DNA from: Candidatus Binatia bacterium
Lineage (GTDB): Bacteria > Eisenbacteria > RBG-16-71-46 > SZUA-252
Direction: 5' to 3'
DNA length: 64,000 bases
Assembly (NCBI GenBank): GCA_035631035.1
Contig: DASQJL010000042.1
Coordinates: 20,605-84,604, forward strand
Shown: piece by piece, positions 17,331 through 26,683 of the stretch
How positions within the stretch are numbered: position 1 is the first letter of the stretch
Layout of the letters: each line of letters starts with the position of its first letter
Program-made: the position numbers and the translations under genes
The notes under the pieces: model-generated
What the model was told of the DNA's origin: nothing
The model's database searches: none
What the model saw: only the letters and a program-made list of their open reading frames with translations

Positions 17331-18077
17331 GTGCCCGGCTCGCCCGAGTCCGAAGCCACGAAACCGAAATCGACGTCCCGCGCGCGACGGCCGCTCCATC
17401 CCGGCGCGGGGCTCTTCGTCTGCGCGGCCCTGGGCGTGGGCTTCTCGCTCACGCCGTCGCCCGCCCTGCTCGCCGCCGGAGCGGCCCTTCTCCTGATCGC
17501 CGCCATGCGCACCGAGCGCCGGCCGCTCCGCGCCGAGGCGCCGCTCCTCCTCCTCGCGCTCGTCCTGTTCGCGGCGCATCTCCTCCTGGCCGGCCGGCCG
17601 CCGCGCGAGGCGCTTCTTCCCTCGGGGCTGATCGCCCTTCGCCTCTTGGCCCTGGTGTATCTGACGCGGTGGGCGGCCCGCGCCGTCCTTCCGCGGGCGG
17701 CCCGCTGGCTCTTCGGCCGCGGCGGCATCGCGCGGCCGCGACCGCTGGCGCTCCTGATCGAGAGCGGGCGGATGACCCTGGCGCTCCTGCCGCTCGCGCT
17801 CGCCGAGGCGGAGCGGCAGCACACGGCGCTCCGGGCCCGCGCGATCCGTCCGGGACGCGGCCTGGGCGGCCGGGCGCGCTACCTCGCCGCGTGGCTTCTT
17901 CCGTACCTGGGGACGATGCTCCGCGTCGGCGACAGCTACGGCGAGGCGCTGCACGCGCGCGGCTACGCGCTCGGGGCGCGGCGCCGGGGATCGACTTCGT
18001 ACCGGTGGGGCGCTCCCGAGGCGGCGGGCGCCCTCCTGTCCGCGGCGGCGGCCGCCTGGCTCGTCCGTGCTCGATGA
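17331..18077 (+). CDS. EcfT-like (CbiQ-type) membrane protein
   Basis: About 248 residues with five or six hydrophobic segments. Near the C-terminus EALHARGYALGARRRG matches the Ala-Arg-Gly coupling motif of energy-coupling-factor transporter T subunits, which link ATPases to a substrate-binding S subunit. No EcfA ATPase or S subunit lies in the window, so partners must be elsewhere. The start GTG 17331 is chosen because the promoter at 17229 excludes the upstream part of the frame; AGAGGA lies 13 bases before it, a rather long spacing. It overlaps truA by 11 bases. Confidence 0.6.
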   Translation: MPGSPESEATKPKSTSRARRPLHPGAGLFVCAALGVGFSLTPSPALLAAGAALLLIAAMRTERRPLRAEAPLLLLALVLFAAHLLLAGRPPREALLPSGLIALRLLALVYLTRWAARAVLPRAARWLFGRGGIARPRPLALLIESGRMTLALLPLALAEAERQHTALRARAIRPGRGLGGRARYLAAWLLPYLGTMLRVGDSYGEALHARGYALGARRRGSTSYRWGAPEAAGALLSAAAAAWLVRAR

Positions 18078-18864
18078 ACGGAAGGAGCGGGAGGAAACGC
18101 TCCGGATCGGGGTGGAATACGACGGGACCGCGTTCAGCGGCTGGCAGCGCCAGCCCCGGGCGCGGACCGTTCAGGGGGAGCTGGAGAAGGCCGTGGAGCG
18201 GATCGTGGGCGCCAAGGTCACGGTGAACGGGGCGGGGAGAACCGACGCGGGGTGCCACGCCGCGGGGCAGGTGGCTTCCTTCACGGCGGTCACGAGGCTC
18301 GCCCCGGAGCGGCTCCGCATGGCGATGAACGCGCACCTGCCTCCCGACGTCCGGGTGGTCGAGGCGGCGTTCGCGCCGAGGGGCTTCCACGCGCGCTTCC
18401 GCGCCATGCGCCGGAGCTATCGCTACCTCATCGTTCCGGAGCCGGCGGCGATCCGAAGGCGGCTGGCCTGGGCGCGCCGGATGCGCGCCGGGGCCGCGGA
18501 GCTGAACGAGGCGGTCGCGCCGCTCCTGGGGGAGCACGACTTCACGACCTTTTCGCGGCAGGGCGGGGACGAGACGTCGCCGGTCTGCCGCGTGACCCGC
18601 GCGGTGTGGAGCGGTTCCAAGGGCGCCCTCCGCTTCGACATCGAGGCGGACCGGTTCCTGTACACTATGGTACGCCGCATCGTATCGACCGCGATCGCCG
18701 CCGCCGAGCAGGGCGGCGGGCCGGCCGCCGTTCGAACGGCGCTCGAATCGAGGCGCCGGCGTCTGGGGGCGCCGCCGGCCCCGGCGCACGGCCTCTATCT
18801 CATGCGGGTCCGCTATCCCGGACTCGGATGGCTTCCGAAGGAGCGAATGCATGTCGTCGCTTGA
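18067..18864 (+). CDS. truA: tRNA pseudouridine(38-40) synthase
   Basis: 265 residues. The signature NGAGRTDAGCHA carries the catalytic Asp; VEYDGTAFSGWQRQP and FLYTMVRRIV are also typical of TruA. It isomerises uridines 38-40 in the anticodon stem-loop. The GTG start at 18067 lies inside the 3' end of the EcfT-like gene, and the 3' end overlaps the protease gene by 14 bases. Confidence 0.94.
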   Translation: MLDERKEREETLRIGVEYDGTAFSGWQRQPRARTVQGELEKAVERIVGAKVTVNGAGRTDAGCHAAGQVASFTAVTRLAPERLRMAMNAHLPPDVRVVEAAFAPRGFHARFRAMRRSYRYLIVPEPAAIRRRLAWARRMRAGAAELNEAVAPLLGEHDFTTFSRQGGDETSPVCRVTRAVWSGSKGALRFDIEADRFLYTMVRRIVSTAIAAAEQGGGPAAVRTALESRRRRLGAPPAPAHGLYLMRVRYPGLGWLPKERMHVVA

Positions 18865-20119
18865 AGCGGCGCCGCGGGCCGCGAAACCCCGGGGCCGCTG
18901 GCCGATTTCCACGCTGGGCGCGGGAGTGCTCTTCGGCGCGCTCCTGCTCGCCGCGCTCGTGCTCGCGACGCAGCGGCCCAAGGACCGCGCCGCCGAGACG
19001 GACGGCAAGCCGCTGTACGGAGGGCCGGGGAACGAGGTGAACCTGGCCGCCGCGGCGGGCTCCGACTCGGTCGGCGCCGCGCCCGCCTCGCTCGACACCT
19101 CCCGGCGCACGGCGATCGTCGCGGCCGCCGAGAAGGTCGGCCCCTCCGTGGTCACGCTGAGCGTGGTCCAGACCCAGGTGGTCCAGACCTCCCCCATCCC
19201 CTTCGGCGACGATTTCTTCGAGCCCTTCTTCCGCGACATGATCCCGCAGTATCGCTACCGCGAGCAGATCCCCAGCATGGGCTCGGGCTTCATCATCTCG
19301 TCGAACGGCTACGTGCTCACGAACGAGCACGTCGTGCGCAACGCCGAGAAGATCACGGTGATCCTCCCCGACGGGCGCCGGTTCGAGGGCAAGGTGCTCG
19401 GAAGCCATCCGCAGTACGACCTCGCCGTGGTGAAGATCGAGGGGAAGGACCTGCCCGTCGCCAAGCTCGGGACCTCGAGCGATCTCATGGTGGGCGAGTG
19501 GGCGCTGGCCATCGGAAACCCGTTCGGGTTCCTGTTGAACGACACCCAGCCGACCGTGACCGCGGGGGTCGTGAGCGCGACGCATCGCGACATCAAGTCG
19601 CAGGCCTCGAGTGCCGGGATCTACAAGAACATGATCCAGACCGACGCGGCCATCAACCCGGGGAACTCGGGCGGCCCCCTCGTGAACGCCAAAGGCGAGG
19701 TCGTCGGCATCAACACCTTCATCTTCACGAAGAGCGGCGGCTCGGAGGGGATCGGCTTCGCCATCCCGATCGACGCCGCGAAGAAGGTGGTGGACGAGCT
19801 GCTCAAGTACGGCAAGGTGCGGAACGTCTGGATCGGCGTCCGGACCTGGGAGCTCACCCCCTACGTCGCCGAGCGGCTCGGGACCAAGGACCGGAACGGG
19901 CTCTACGTCTCGGTGATCGAGAAGGGGAGCCCCGCGGACAAGGCGGGCATCAAGGTGGGCGACATCATCCGCAAGGTGAACGGGACCCCGATCCGGGACG
20001 TGGACGAGGCCTACCGCGCGCTCTTCGGAGCCAACGTCGGCGACACCATCTCCCTCACCGTCGAGCGCGACGGCAAGCTCCTCACGATGAGCCTCGCGCT
20101 CACCGAGCTGCCCGAGTGA
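18851..20119 (+). CDS. Membrane-anchored trypsin-like serine protease with PDZ domain (DegP/DegS/HtrA family)
   Basis: 422 residues. A transmembrane anchor (residues ~20-42) is followed by a chymotrypsin-fold protease with His in TNEHVV, Asp in QYDLAVVK and Ser in NPGNSGGPL, then one PDZ domain (ISLTV end segment). One PDZ plus an N-terminal anchor is the DegS/HtrA-like layout for envelope quality control or stress signalling. A stretch rich in Ala/Gly/Ser links anchor and protease. It overlaps truA and shares GTGA with purB. Confidence 0.9.
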   Translation: MSSLEAAPRAAKPRGRWPISTLGAGVLFGALLLAALVLATQRPKDRAAETDGKPLYGGPGNEVNLAAAAGSDSVGAAPASLDTSRRTAIVAAAEKVGPSVVTLSVVQTQVVQTSPIPFGDDFFEPFFRDMIPQYRYREQIPSMGSGFIISSNGYVLTNEHVVRNAEKITVILPDGRRFEGKVLGSHPQYDLAVVKIEGKDLPVAKLGTSSDLMVGEWALAIGNPFGFLLNDTQPTVTAGVVSATHRDIKSQASSAGIYKNMIQTDAAINPGNSGGPLVNAKGEVVGINTFIFTKSGGSEGIGFAIPIDAAKKVVDELLKYGKVRNVWIGVRTWELTPYVAERLGTKDRNGLYVSVIEKGSPADKAGIKVGDIIRKVNGTPIRDVDEAYRALFGANVGDTISLTVERDGKLLTMSLALTELPE

Positions 20120-21429
20120 TCGCGCGCTACAGCCGTCCCGCGATGGCGGGGCTCTTCGACGACCGGGCGCGCTACGCGACCTGGCTCGACGTCGAGCTGG
20201 CGGTGACGCGCGCGCTGGAGCGCCGCGGGGAAGCGCCCGCGGGCGCTTCGGCGCGGATCGCGGCGGCGGCGCGCATCGACCCCGCGCGGATCGACGAGCT
20301 GGAAGCCACGCTCCGCCACGACGTGATCGCCTTCCTGACGCAGGTGGGGGAGACCGCCGGCGCCGACGCGCGCTACCTGCACCTGGGGATGACCTCCTCC
20401 GATCTCGTGGACACCGCCCTCGCGCTCACGCTGGTGCGCGCGACCGACCTGCTCCTGCCCGAGGTGGACGCGCTCCGGGAGGAGACGCGCCGTCTCGCGC
20501 TCCGCCACAAGGACACGGTGATGGTGGGGCGCACGCACGGCATCCACGCCGAGCCGATCACGTTCGGGCTCAAGGCGCTCGTCTGGTACGAGGAGCTGGG
20601 GCGCGCGCGGGAACGGCTCCAGCGCGCGCGCGCGACCATCGCCGTGGGGAAGCTCTCCGGCGCGGTCGGCACGCTGGCCCACCTGACCCCCGCTCTCGAA
20701 GAGGAGGTGCTCGCCTCGCTGGGCCTCCGCCCCGAGCCGGCCGCCACCCAGGTCGTGCAGCGCGACCGCCACGCCGAATTGCTCCAGATGCTCGCCCTGC
20801 TCGGCGCGTCGCTCGAGAAGATCGCGATGGAGATCCGCCACCTGCAGCGCACCGAGGTGCTCGAGGTCGAGGAGCCCTTCCGCGAGGGGCAGAAGGGCTC
20901 GTCGGCGATGCCACACAAGCGGAACCCGGTGAACTGCGAGCGGGTGTGCGGCCTCGCGCGGATCCTGCGCGCGAACGCGCACGCGGCGACCGAGGACGTG
21001 GCGCTCTGGCACGAGCGGGACATCAGCCACTCCAGCGTGGAGCGCGTGATTCTCCCCGACTCCTTCCTGCTCGCCGACTTCATGACGGCGCAGATGCGGG
21101 AGATCCTGGCCGGTCTGCACGTCTACCCCGACCGCATGCGCGCGAACCTCGAGGCGACGCGTGGACTGGTCTACTCTCAGCGAGCGCTCCTCGCCCTGAC
21201 CGCGGCGGGGCTCTCGCGCGAGGACGCCTACGCACTGGTGCAGCGCCACGCGATGGCGGCGTGGAAGGAGCCGCCCGGCCTCCTGGCGAGACTGCAGGCC
21301 GATCCGGCCGCCACGAAGGCGCTCGATCCCGAGGCGCTGGCCCGCTGCTTCGAACCGGCCCACTTCCTGCGACACGTAAACCAAATCTTCGATCGCGTTC
21401 TGGGAGCTACCGTTGCAGCGGCTCGCTGA
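20116..21429 (+). CDS. purB: Adenylosuccinate lyase
   Basis: 437 residues. The superfamily signature [11 protein letters not shown] is present, along with [12 protein letters not shown] and [10 protein letters not shown] (general acid/base region). It acts twice in purine synthesis, cleaving SAICAR and adenylosuccinate. The start GTG 20116 overlaps the protease stop (GTGA). The gene overlaps purL by 17 bases. Confidence 0.94.
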   Translation: MIARYSRPAMAGLFDDRARYATWLDVELAVTRALERRGEAPAGASARIAAAARIDPARIDELEATLRHDVIAFLTQVGETAGADARYLHLGMTSSDLVDTALALTLVRATDLLLPEVDALREETRRLALRHKDTVMVGRTHGIHAEPITFGLKALVWYEELGRARERLQRARATIAVGKLSGAVGTLAHLTPALEEEVLASLGLRPEPAATQVVQRDRHAELLQMLALLGASLEKIAMEIRHLQRTEVLEVEEPFREGQKGSSAMPHKRNPVNCERVCGLARILRANAHAATEDVALWHERDISHSSVERVILPDSFLLADFMTAQMREILAGLHVYPDRMRANLEATRGLVYSQRALLALTAAGLSREDAYALVQRHAMAAWKEPPGLLARLQADPAATKALDPEALARCFEPAHFLRHVNQIFDRVLGATVAAAR

Positions 21430-23779
21430 CGCCCCGACGATCCCCCTCCGGGAGGCCGATCCGGCCCGCCGGAAGGCGCTGCTCGAGGCCGAAGGGCTGC
21501 GGCTCACGGCCGACGAGGCGGCGCGCATGCTCGAGCTGTTGGGACGCGACCCCACGCGCGTCGAGGCGACCATCTTCGACACGATGTGGAGCGAGCACTG
21601 CTCCTACAAGAGCAGCCGACGCGTGCTCCAGGCGCACCTTCCCACGAAGAGCCCCGACGTGATCCTGGGTCCGGGGGAGGACGCCGGCGTCGTGCGCTTC
21701 GGCGCCTGGAAGGGCGTCGAGTACGCGCTCGTGTTCGCGCACGAGAGCCACAACCATCCCTCCCAGGTCGTTCCGGTCGAGGGGGCCGCCACCGGCATCG
21801 GCGGCATCGTGCGCGACGTGAACTGCATGGGCGCCGAGGTGATCGGCGTCATGGACGCGCTCCGCTTCGGCGATCCCGAAGGTCCGCGCGCCTCCTCGGT
21901 GCGCGAGATCGTGCGCGGCGTCGTGGACGGGATCTGGCAGTACGCGAACGCCCTGGGCGTCCCCAACCTCGGCGGGGATGTCTTTTTCTCGCCGCGCTTC
22001 GACGAGAACTGTCTCGTGAACGTCGTGGCGCTGGGGCTGGTGCGCGCCGACCGGATCGTGCGGAGCCGCGTGCCGGAGGCGGCCTCGCGCGAGCCGTACG
22101 TCTTCGTGCTGGTGGGGAAGCCGACCGACGAGACCGGGTTCGGTGGCGCCTCCTTCGCCTCGGCCATCCTCGAGGAGAACACCGAAGGGCAGCGGGGCCA
22201 CGTGCAGGTCCCCGACCCCTTCCTGAAGCGGGTGCTCTTCGAAGCCAACCGGGCCGCGCTCGACTGGCTGGACGCGCAGGGCGCGGCCTTCGGCTTCAAG
22301 GACCTCGGCGCCGGGGGGATCGCGTGCGCCTCGAGCGAGCTGGCCGCGGCCGGCGGGTTCGGGATGGACGTCGACCTGGACCAGATCCCCACGGCGCCCG
22401 GCGACTATCCGGCCGAAGTGATCGCCTGCTCCGAGACGCAGGAGCGCTTCGCGCTCGTGGTCCCGGAGCGGCTCGCCGGGGGACTCCTCCGGATCTACAA
22501 CGAGGACTACGCGCTCCCGCTCGTCTATCACGGCGCGCGCGCCGCGGTGGCGGGACGGGTGCGCACCGACGGGCGCTACCGGATCCTGCGCGGCGGCCAG
22601 CCCGTGGCGGAGGCTCCGGTCGAGGTGATCACCGCGGGCATCGAGCACGACCGCCCGCGCCGTCCTCGCCACGCCGAGCCGCCCGAGACGCCGCTTCCGC
22701 CGGTGCGGGACCACGGCGCCCTCTTCCGCTCCATGATCGCGTCGCCGAACGTCGCCTCGCGCGCGCCGATCCTCCGCTATTACGACACCGAGGTGCAGGC
22801 GCGCGTCGTGATCCGCGCCGGCGAGGCCGACGCGTCGGTGCTCGCTCCGGTGCCCGGCGCGCCGCTCGGCTGCGCCCTCACCGTGGACGGCAATCCGTGG
22901 TACGTCGCGGCCGATCCCTACTGGGGGACGGCGCACGTCGTGCTGGAGGCGCTCCGGAATCTCGCCTGCGTCGGAGCGCGCCCCGTCGCGCTCACCGACT
23001 GTCTCAACTTCGGGAATCCCGAAGACCCCGAGGTCTTCGACGAGTTCGTGCGCAGCGTGCGCGGACTGGGCGACGCCGCGCGCGAGCTCGCGCCCGGGGG
23101 ACCCTCGGGCCCGCCGGTGGCCGTGGTCTCGGGCAACGTCTCCTTCTACAACGAGTCGGCGACGGGGCGCTCCATCGAACCCTCGCCGATCGTGGCCGCG
23201 CTCGGCGTCCTGGAGGATTACAGCGTCGCCGTCTCGTCGGCCCTCCGCGCCCATCCGGGCGTGCTCGTGCTGAGCGGGCCGCGCGGCACGGCGACCGGCG
23301 CCTCGCAGCTCCGGCACCTCCTCACCGGCGAGACCGGCGGCGCGCTTCCCCCGCTCGATTTCGACCTCGAGCGGCGGCGGCTGAACGCCGTGCGCGAGGC
23401 GGTGCGGCGGGGGCTGGTCCGCTCCTGCCACGACATCTCCGAAGGCGGGCTGGCGGTCGCGGCGCTCGAGATGGCGCTCGGCGGCTTCGCTTCGGGCGGC
23501 TTCGGGCTCCAGATCCCGATCTCGGCGCTCGGCGACACGCCGGCCGAGATCCGGCTCTATGCCGAGGCGCCGGGATTCCTGATGGAGGCGTCGAACGACG
23601 CGCTGGGCGCGCTGCTCGATCTCTTCGCCAAGCAGGGGGTGGACGCGACGATGATCGGCCGCACGCTTCCCGAGCCGAAGCTCCGCTTCATGGACGGCGG
23701 CACGACCCTGATCGAGGCGGACCTCGCCGAGCTGCGCGATCTCTACGGCGGCGCGCTCCGCCCCTACGTGGAGGCGTGA
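21413..23779 (+). CDS. purL: Phosphoribosylformylglycinamidine synthase, small PurL type
   Basis: 788 residues. This is the small, multi-subunit PurL, lacking the N-terminal PurS-like domain and C-terminal glutaminase of the large type. Recognisable are MWSEHCSYKSSR, ESHNHPSQVVPVEGAATG and, in the second half, LNFGNPEDPEVF and SCHDISEGGL. It needs PurQ as ammonia source and PurS as structural partner. PurQ follows at once; no canonical purS is present, but the gene after purQ encodes a PurS-like protein. The TTG start at 21413 lies in the end of purB. Confidence 0.94.
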   Translation: MQRLADAPTIPLREADPARRKALLEAEGLRLTADEAARMLELLGRDPTRVEATIFDTMWSEHCSYKSSRRVLQAHLPTKSPDVILGPGEDAGVVRFGAWKGVEYALVFAHESHNHPSQVVPVEGAATGIGGIVRDVNCMGAEVIGVMDALRFGDPEGPRASSVREIVRGVVDGIWQYANALGVPNLGGDVFFSPRFDENCLVNVVALGLVRADRIVRSRVPEAASREPYVFVLVGKPTDETGFGGASFASAILEENTEGQRGHVQVPDPFLKRVLFEANRAALDWLDAQGAAFGFKDLGAGGIACASSELAAAGGFGMDVDLDQIPTAPGDYPAEVIACSETQERFALVVPERLAGGLLRIYNEDYALPLVYHGARAAVAGRVRTDGRYRILRGGQPVAEAPVEVITAGIEHDRPRRPRHAEPPETPLPPVRDHGALFRSMIASPNVASRAPILRYYDTEVQARVVIRAGEADASVLAPVPGAPLGCALTVDGNPWYVAADPYWGTAHVVLEALRNLACVGARPVALTDCLNFGNPEDPEVFDEFVRSVRGLGDAARELAPGGPSGPPVAVVSGNVSFYNESATGRSIEPSPIVAALGVLEDYSVAVSSALRAHPGVLVLSGPRGTATGASQLRHLLTGETGGALPPLDFDLERRRLNAVREAVRRGLVRSCHDISEGGLAVAALEMALGGFASGGFGLQIPISALGDTPAEIRLYAEAPGFLMEASNDALGALLDLFAKQGVDATMIGRTLPEPKLRFMDGGTTLIEADLAELRDLYGGALRPYVEA

Positions 23780-23781
23780 CC

Positions 23782-24624
23782 ATGGCGCGCGCGGCGGTCA
23801 TCCAGATTCCGGGCGTCAACTGCGAGTACGAGAGCGCTCGGGCCCTGGAGCGCGTCGGCATCGAAGCGTCGATCCTCCGCTTCAACGAGCCCGCGTCGGT
23901 GCTCTCCGAGTTCGACGCCTATCTCCTGCCGGGCGGCTTCGCGTTCCAGGACCGAATCCGCGCCGGGGCGGTCGCCGCCAAGCTCCCCGCCGTCGAGCGG
24001 ATCGCGGCCGAATCGGAGCGGGGGAAGATCGTGGTCGGAATCTGCAACGGAGCGCAGGTGCTGGTCGAAGCGGGGCTCGTCCCCGGGATCCGTCCAGGCC
24101 GCGTGGAGCTCGCGCTCGCGCCCAACAAGGCGCCGCGGCGCCAGGGCTATCTCTGCCGCTGGATCTGGGTGCGGGCCGAAGAGGGTCCCGGGCGCGACGC
24201 CTTCACCGCCGCGCTCGAGCCCGGCGCGGTGGTGCCGCTCCCGATGGCGCACGGCGAAGGGCGCTTCGAGACCGCCGACCCCGACGTGCGCCGCGCGATC
24301 GAGTCGGAGGGGCTCGCCCTTCTTCGCTACGTCGCGCCCGGCGGCGCGCCCGCGCGCGGGTGGCCGGACGATCCCAACGGGGCGATGCTCCACGCCGCCG
24401 GCATCACCAACCGGGGCGGAAACGTGCTGGCGTTCATGCCGCACCCCGAGCGGGCAAACGCCCTGAAGCACGTCCCGCTCGACCTGCCCGGCACCTGGGG
24501 CGAGGCGAGGCGCCGCGCGGTGGGAACCTGGGAGGCGCTGGAAGGGGACGGCCCGGGAGCCTTCCTCTTCCGCTCCCTCGCCGCGCGGCTGGGCGCCGCC
24601 ACGCCGGCGGGAAGGTCGCGATGA
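23782..24624 (+). CDS. purQ: Phosphoribosylformylglycinamidine synthase glutaminase subunit
   Basis: 280 residues, somewhat longer than the usual ~225. A class I glutamine amidotransferase: IQIPGVNCEYE at the start, nucleophile Cys in VVGICNGAQVL, and the catalytic His in FMPHPERA. It supplies ammonia to PurL. GGAGG lies upstream of the ATG at 23782. The extra length is in two loops, around residues 113-135 and near the C-terminus. The stop overlaps the ATG of the next gene (ATGA). Confidence 0.93.
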   Translation: MARAAVIQIPGVNCEYESARALERVGIEASILRFNEPASVLSEFDAYLLPGGFAFQDRIRAGAVAAKLPAVERIAAESERGKIVVGICNGAQVLVEAGLVPGIRPGRVELALAPNKAPRRQGYLCRWIWVRAEEGPGRDAFTAALEPGAVVPLPMAHGEGRFETADPDVRRAIESEGLALLRYVAPGGAPARGWPDDPNGAMLHAAGITNRGGNVLAFMPHPERANALKHVPLDLPGTWGEARRRAVGTWEALEGDGPGAFLFRSLAARLGAATPAGRSR

Positions 24625-25241
24625 GCTCGGTTCTTCTCATACGGCTCAAGATCCCCGATCTCACCGCCTTGACCGCGCTCGACGCCGGGCGCGCGCTCCT
24701 TCCGGCGGGCCAGGAGCTCATGCGGCTGGTGCGGGAAGAGGTGGTCCTCTTCGAGCCGGCCGGGGAGTCGCGAGCTCCGGGATCGGCCGCCGCCCGGGAG
24801 CTGGACGCGAAACTCCTGAAAGCGGTGGAGACCAGCAACTTCTTCGTGAATCCAAACAAGGAGCGCTACCGGCTGATCGCCGCCTCCGAGCGGGGGGAGG
24901 CCTGGACGCCGCCCGAGGGGAGCTGGGGCATCCTGACGCGCCCGCGCGGAGATACGCGGGACGCCGGGCTCCTCGAGCGCCTGCAGCGGGAGCACCCGCT
25001 GGCGGGGCTTTCGGCGATCCGGCGGGGGCGCGTCTGGTGGCTCTGGACCCGCGGGGCCGACGGAAGCGCGGGCAGGGAAGGGGCGCTGGAGGCGCTGGGA
25101 CCGGTGGAGCACGCCGGCCGGGGGCTCCTGGTGAATCCCCATTCCGAGTCGTGGCTCGTTCTTCCGGGTCCCATTCCCTGGACCCGCATCGAAACGTTTC
25201 TCGCGGCGCCGGAGCCGGCGGCCGCGGCCACCACCACCTGA
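24621..25241 (+). CDS. Tandem PurS-like protein, putative FGAM synthase structural subunit
   Basis: 206 residues, no name recognised at first sight. It divides into two similar halves. Each has the secondary-structure order and key positions of PurS: an opening strand (VLLIRLKIPD; GSWGILTRPRGD), a helix, a second strand (LVREEVVLFE; SAIRRGRVWWLW), a second helix, and an ending NFFVNPNKERYRL or GLLVNPHSESWLV, which matches the LLxNPxxExY end of PurS. Its position purL-purQ-X-purF is where purS would be expected, and no other purS is present. I infer a covalently fused PurS dimer bridging PurL and PurQ, analogous to the N-terminal domain of large PurL. The match is by pattern; similarity to ordinary PurS is low. 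Confidence 0.6.
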   Translation: MSSVLLIRLKIPDLTALTALDAGRALLPAGQELMRLVREEVVLFEPAGESRAPGSAAARELDAKLLKAVETSNFFVNPNKERYRLIAASERGEAWTPPEGSWGILTRPRGDTRDAGLLERLQREHPLAGLSAIRRGRVWWLWTRGADGSAGREGALEALGPVEHAGRGLLVNPHSESWLVLPGPIPWTRIETFLAAPEPAAAATTT

Positions 25242-25252
25242 GAGGAGCGATC

Positions 25253-26683
25253 GTGGACGAAGCCCAGGACGACCGGCTGCGGGAGGAATGCGGCGTGTTC
25301 GGCATCTGGGGCGCGGAGAACGCGGCGCGCCTCGCCTACGCCGGACTCTACGCCCTCCAGCATCGCGGGCAGGAGAGCGCCGGGATCGTGGCCAGCGACG
25401 GAAAGGAGTTCCACGCCCACCGCGGCCTGGGCCTCGTCTCCGACGTCTTCGCCGGAGGCGTCCTCGACCGTCTGACGGGCCACGTCGCGATCGGACACAA
25501 CCGCTACTCCACCACGGGCCGGAACCACCCCCAGAACGCCCAGCCGCTCGTCGTGAACTACCGCGAGGGGGACCTCGCGATCGGCCACAACGGGAATCTT
25601 GTGAACGCGCTCGCGCTGCGCCGCGAGATGGAAGAGCAGGGCTCCATCTTCCAGACCACCAGCGACACCGAGGTGATCCTCCACCTGATCGCGCGCTCCA
25701 AGGCGACGGAGCTGGAGCGGATGATCCCCGAGGCGCTGGCGCGCTGCCAGGGGGCCTACTCGCTCGTGATCCTCGCGGGCGAGACCCTCGTCGGCGTGCG
25801 CGATCCGCGCGGCTTCCGACCGCTCTGCCTGGGACGGCGCGGCACGGCGCACGTGCTCGCGAGCGAAACCTGCGCGCTCGACATCGTCGGCGCCGACTTC
25901 GTCCGCGAGATCGATCCGGGGGAGATGGTGGTCATCGACCGGGACGGGGTGCGCTCGTTCCGGATCCTCGCGCCCGAGCCGCAGCGCGCCTGCGTCTTCG
26001 AGCTGATCTACTTCTCCCGCCCCGACAGCGTCGTCTTCGGCGTGAGCGTGGACTCGGTGCGGCGCAAGCTGGGACGCCGCCTGGCCGAGGAGCATCCCGC
26101 TGACGCCGACATCGTCATCTCGGTGCCGGACTCCAGCAACTCCGCCGCCCTGGGATTCGCCGAGGCGTCGGGTCTCCCCTTCGAGCTGGGCCTGATCCGG
26201 AACCACTACGTCGGGCGCACCTTCATCGCCCCCGAGCAGATCACGCGCTCCTTCGGCGTGAACATGAAGTTCAACGCCGTGCGCCGCATCCTGGACGGCA
26301 AGCGCGTCGTGGTCGTGGACGACTCGATCGTGCGCGGCACGACCAGCCGGAGCCTCGTCATGATGCTCCGCGCCGCCGGCGCGAAGGAGGTCCACTTCCG
26401 GGTCTCCAGCCCGCCGATCGGCTGGTCCTGCTACTACGGCATCGACACGCCGAACCGCCGCGAGCTGATCGCCTCGTCGCACACGATTGAGGAGATCCGG
26501 AACTACCTGCACGTCGACTCCCTGGGCTATCTCTCCATGGAGGGGCTGCGCTCCTGCGTGGAGACGCCGGACGCGCACTGCTACGCCTGCTTCAACGGCG
26601 ACTACTCGGTGCGGTTCGGCGAGGAGATGGACAAGTTGGCGATGGAACGCCCGGCTGTGAAGAACGGCGGCGCCAAGGCGTAA
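25253..26683 (+). CDS. purF: Amidophosphoribosyltransferase, iron-sulfur type
   Basis: 476 residues, first enzyme of purine synthesis. After a propeptide of about 12 residues (ending REE) comes the catalytic Cys of CGVFGIWG. The PRPP site reads VVVVDDSIVRGTTS near residue 355. Cysteines in ACVFELIYFSRPDS, GWSCYYGID and DAHCYACFNGDY correspond to the [4Fe-4S] ligands of the Bacillus-type enzyme, so oxygen sensitivity is likely. The start GTG 25253 has AGAGGAG six bases upstream. It is the last gene of the run beginning at 17331. Confidence 0.95.
   Translation: MDEAQDDRLREECGVFGIWGAENAARLAYAGLYALQHRGQESAGIVASDGKEFHAHRGLGLVSDVFAGGVLDRLTGHVAIGHNRYSTTGRNHPQNAQPLVVNYREGDLAIGHNGNLVNALALRREMEEQGSIFQTTSDTEVILHLIARSKATELERMIPEALARCQGAYSLVILAGETLVGVRDPRGFRPLCLGRRGTAHVLASETCALDIVGADFVREIDPGEMVVIDRDGVRSFRILAPEPQRACVFELIYFSRPDSVVFGVSVDSVRRKLGRRLAEEHPADADIVISVPDSSNSAALGFAEASGLPFELGLIRNHYVGRTFIAPEQITRSFGVNMKFNAVRRILDGKRVVVVDDSIVRGTTSRSLVMMLRAAGAKEVHFRVSSPPIGWSCYYGIDTPNRRELIASSHTIEEIRNYLHVDSLGYLSMEGLRSCVETPDAHCYACFNGDYSVRFGEEMDKLAMERPAVKNGGAKA

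Noticed and set aside
18725..18750. GTTCGAA...TCGAATC as a tRNA T-arm
   Set aside because: It lies inside truA coding sequence in frame, and no other tRNA arms surround it.
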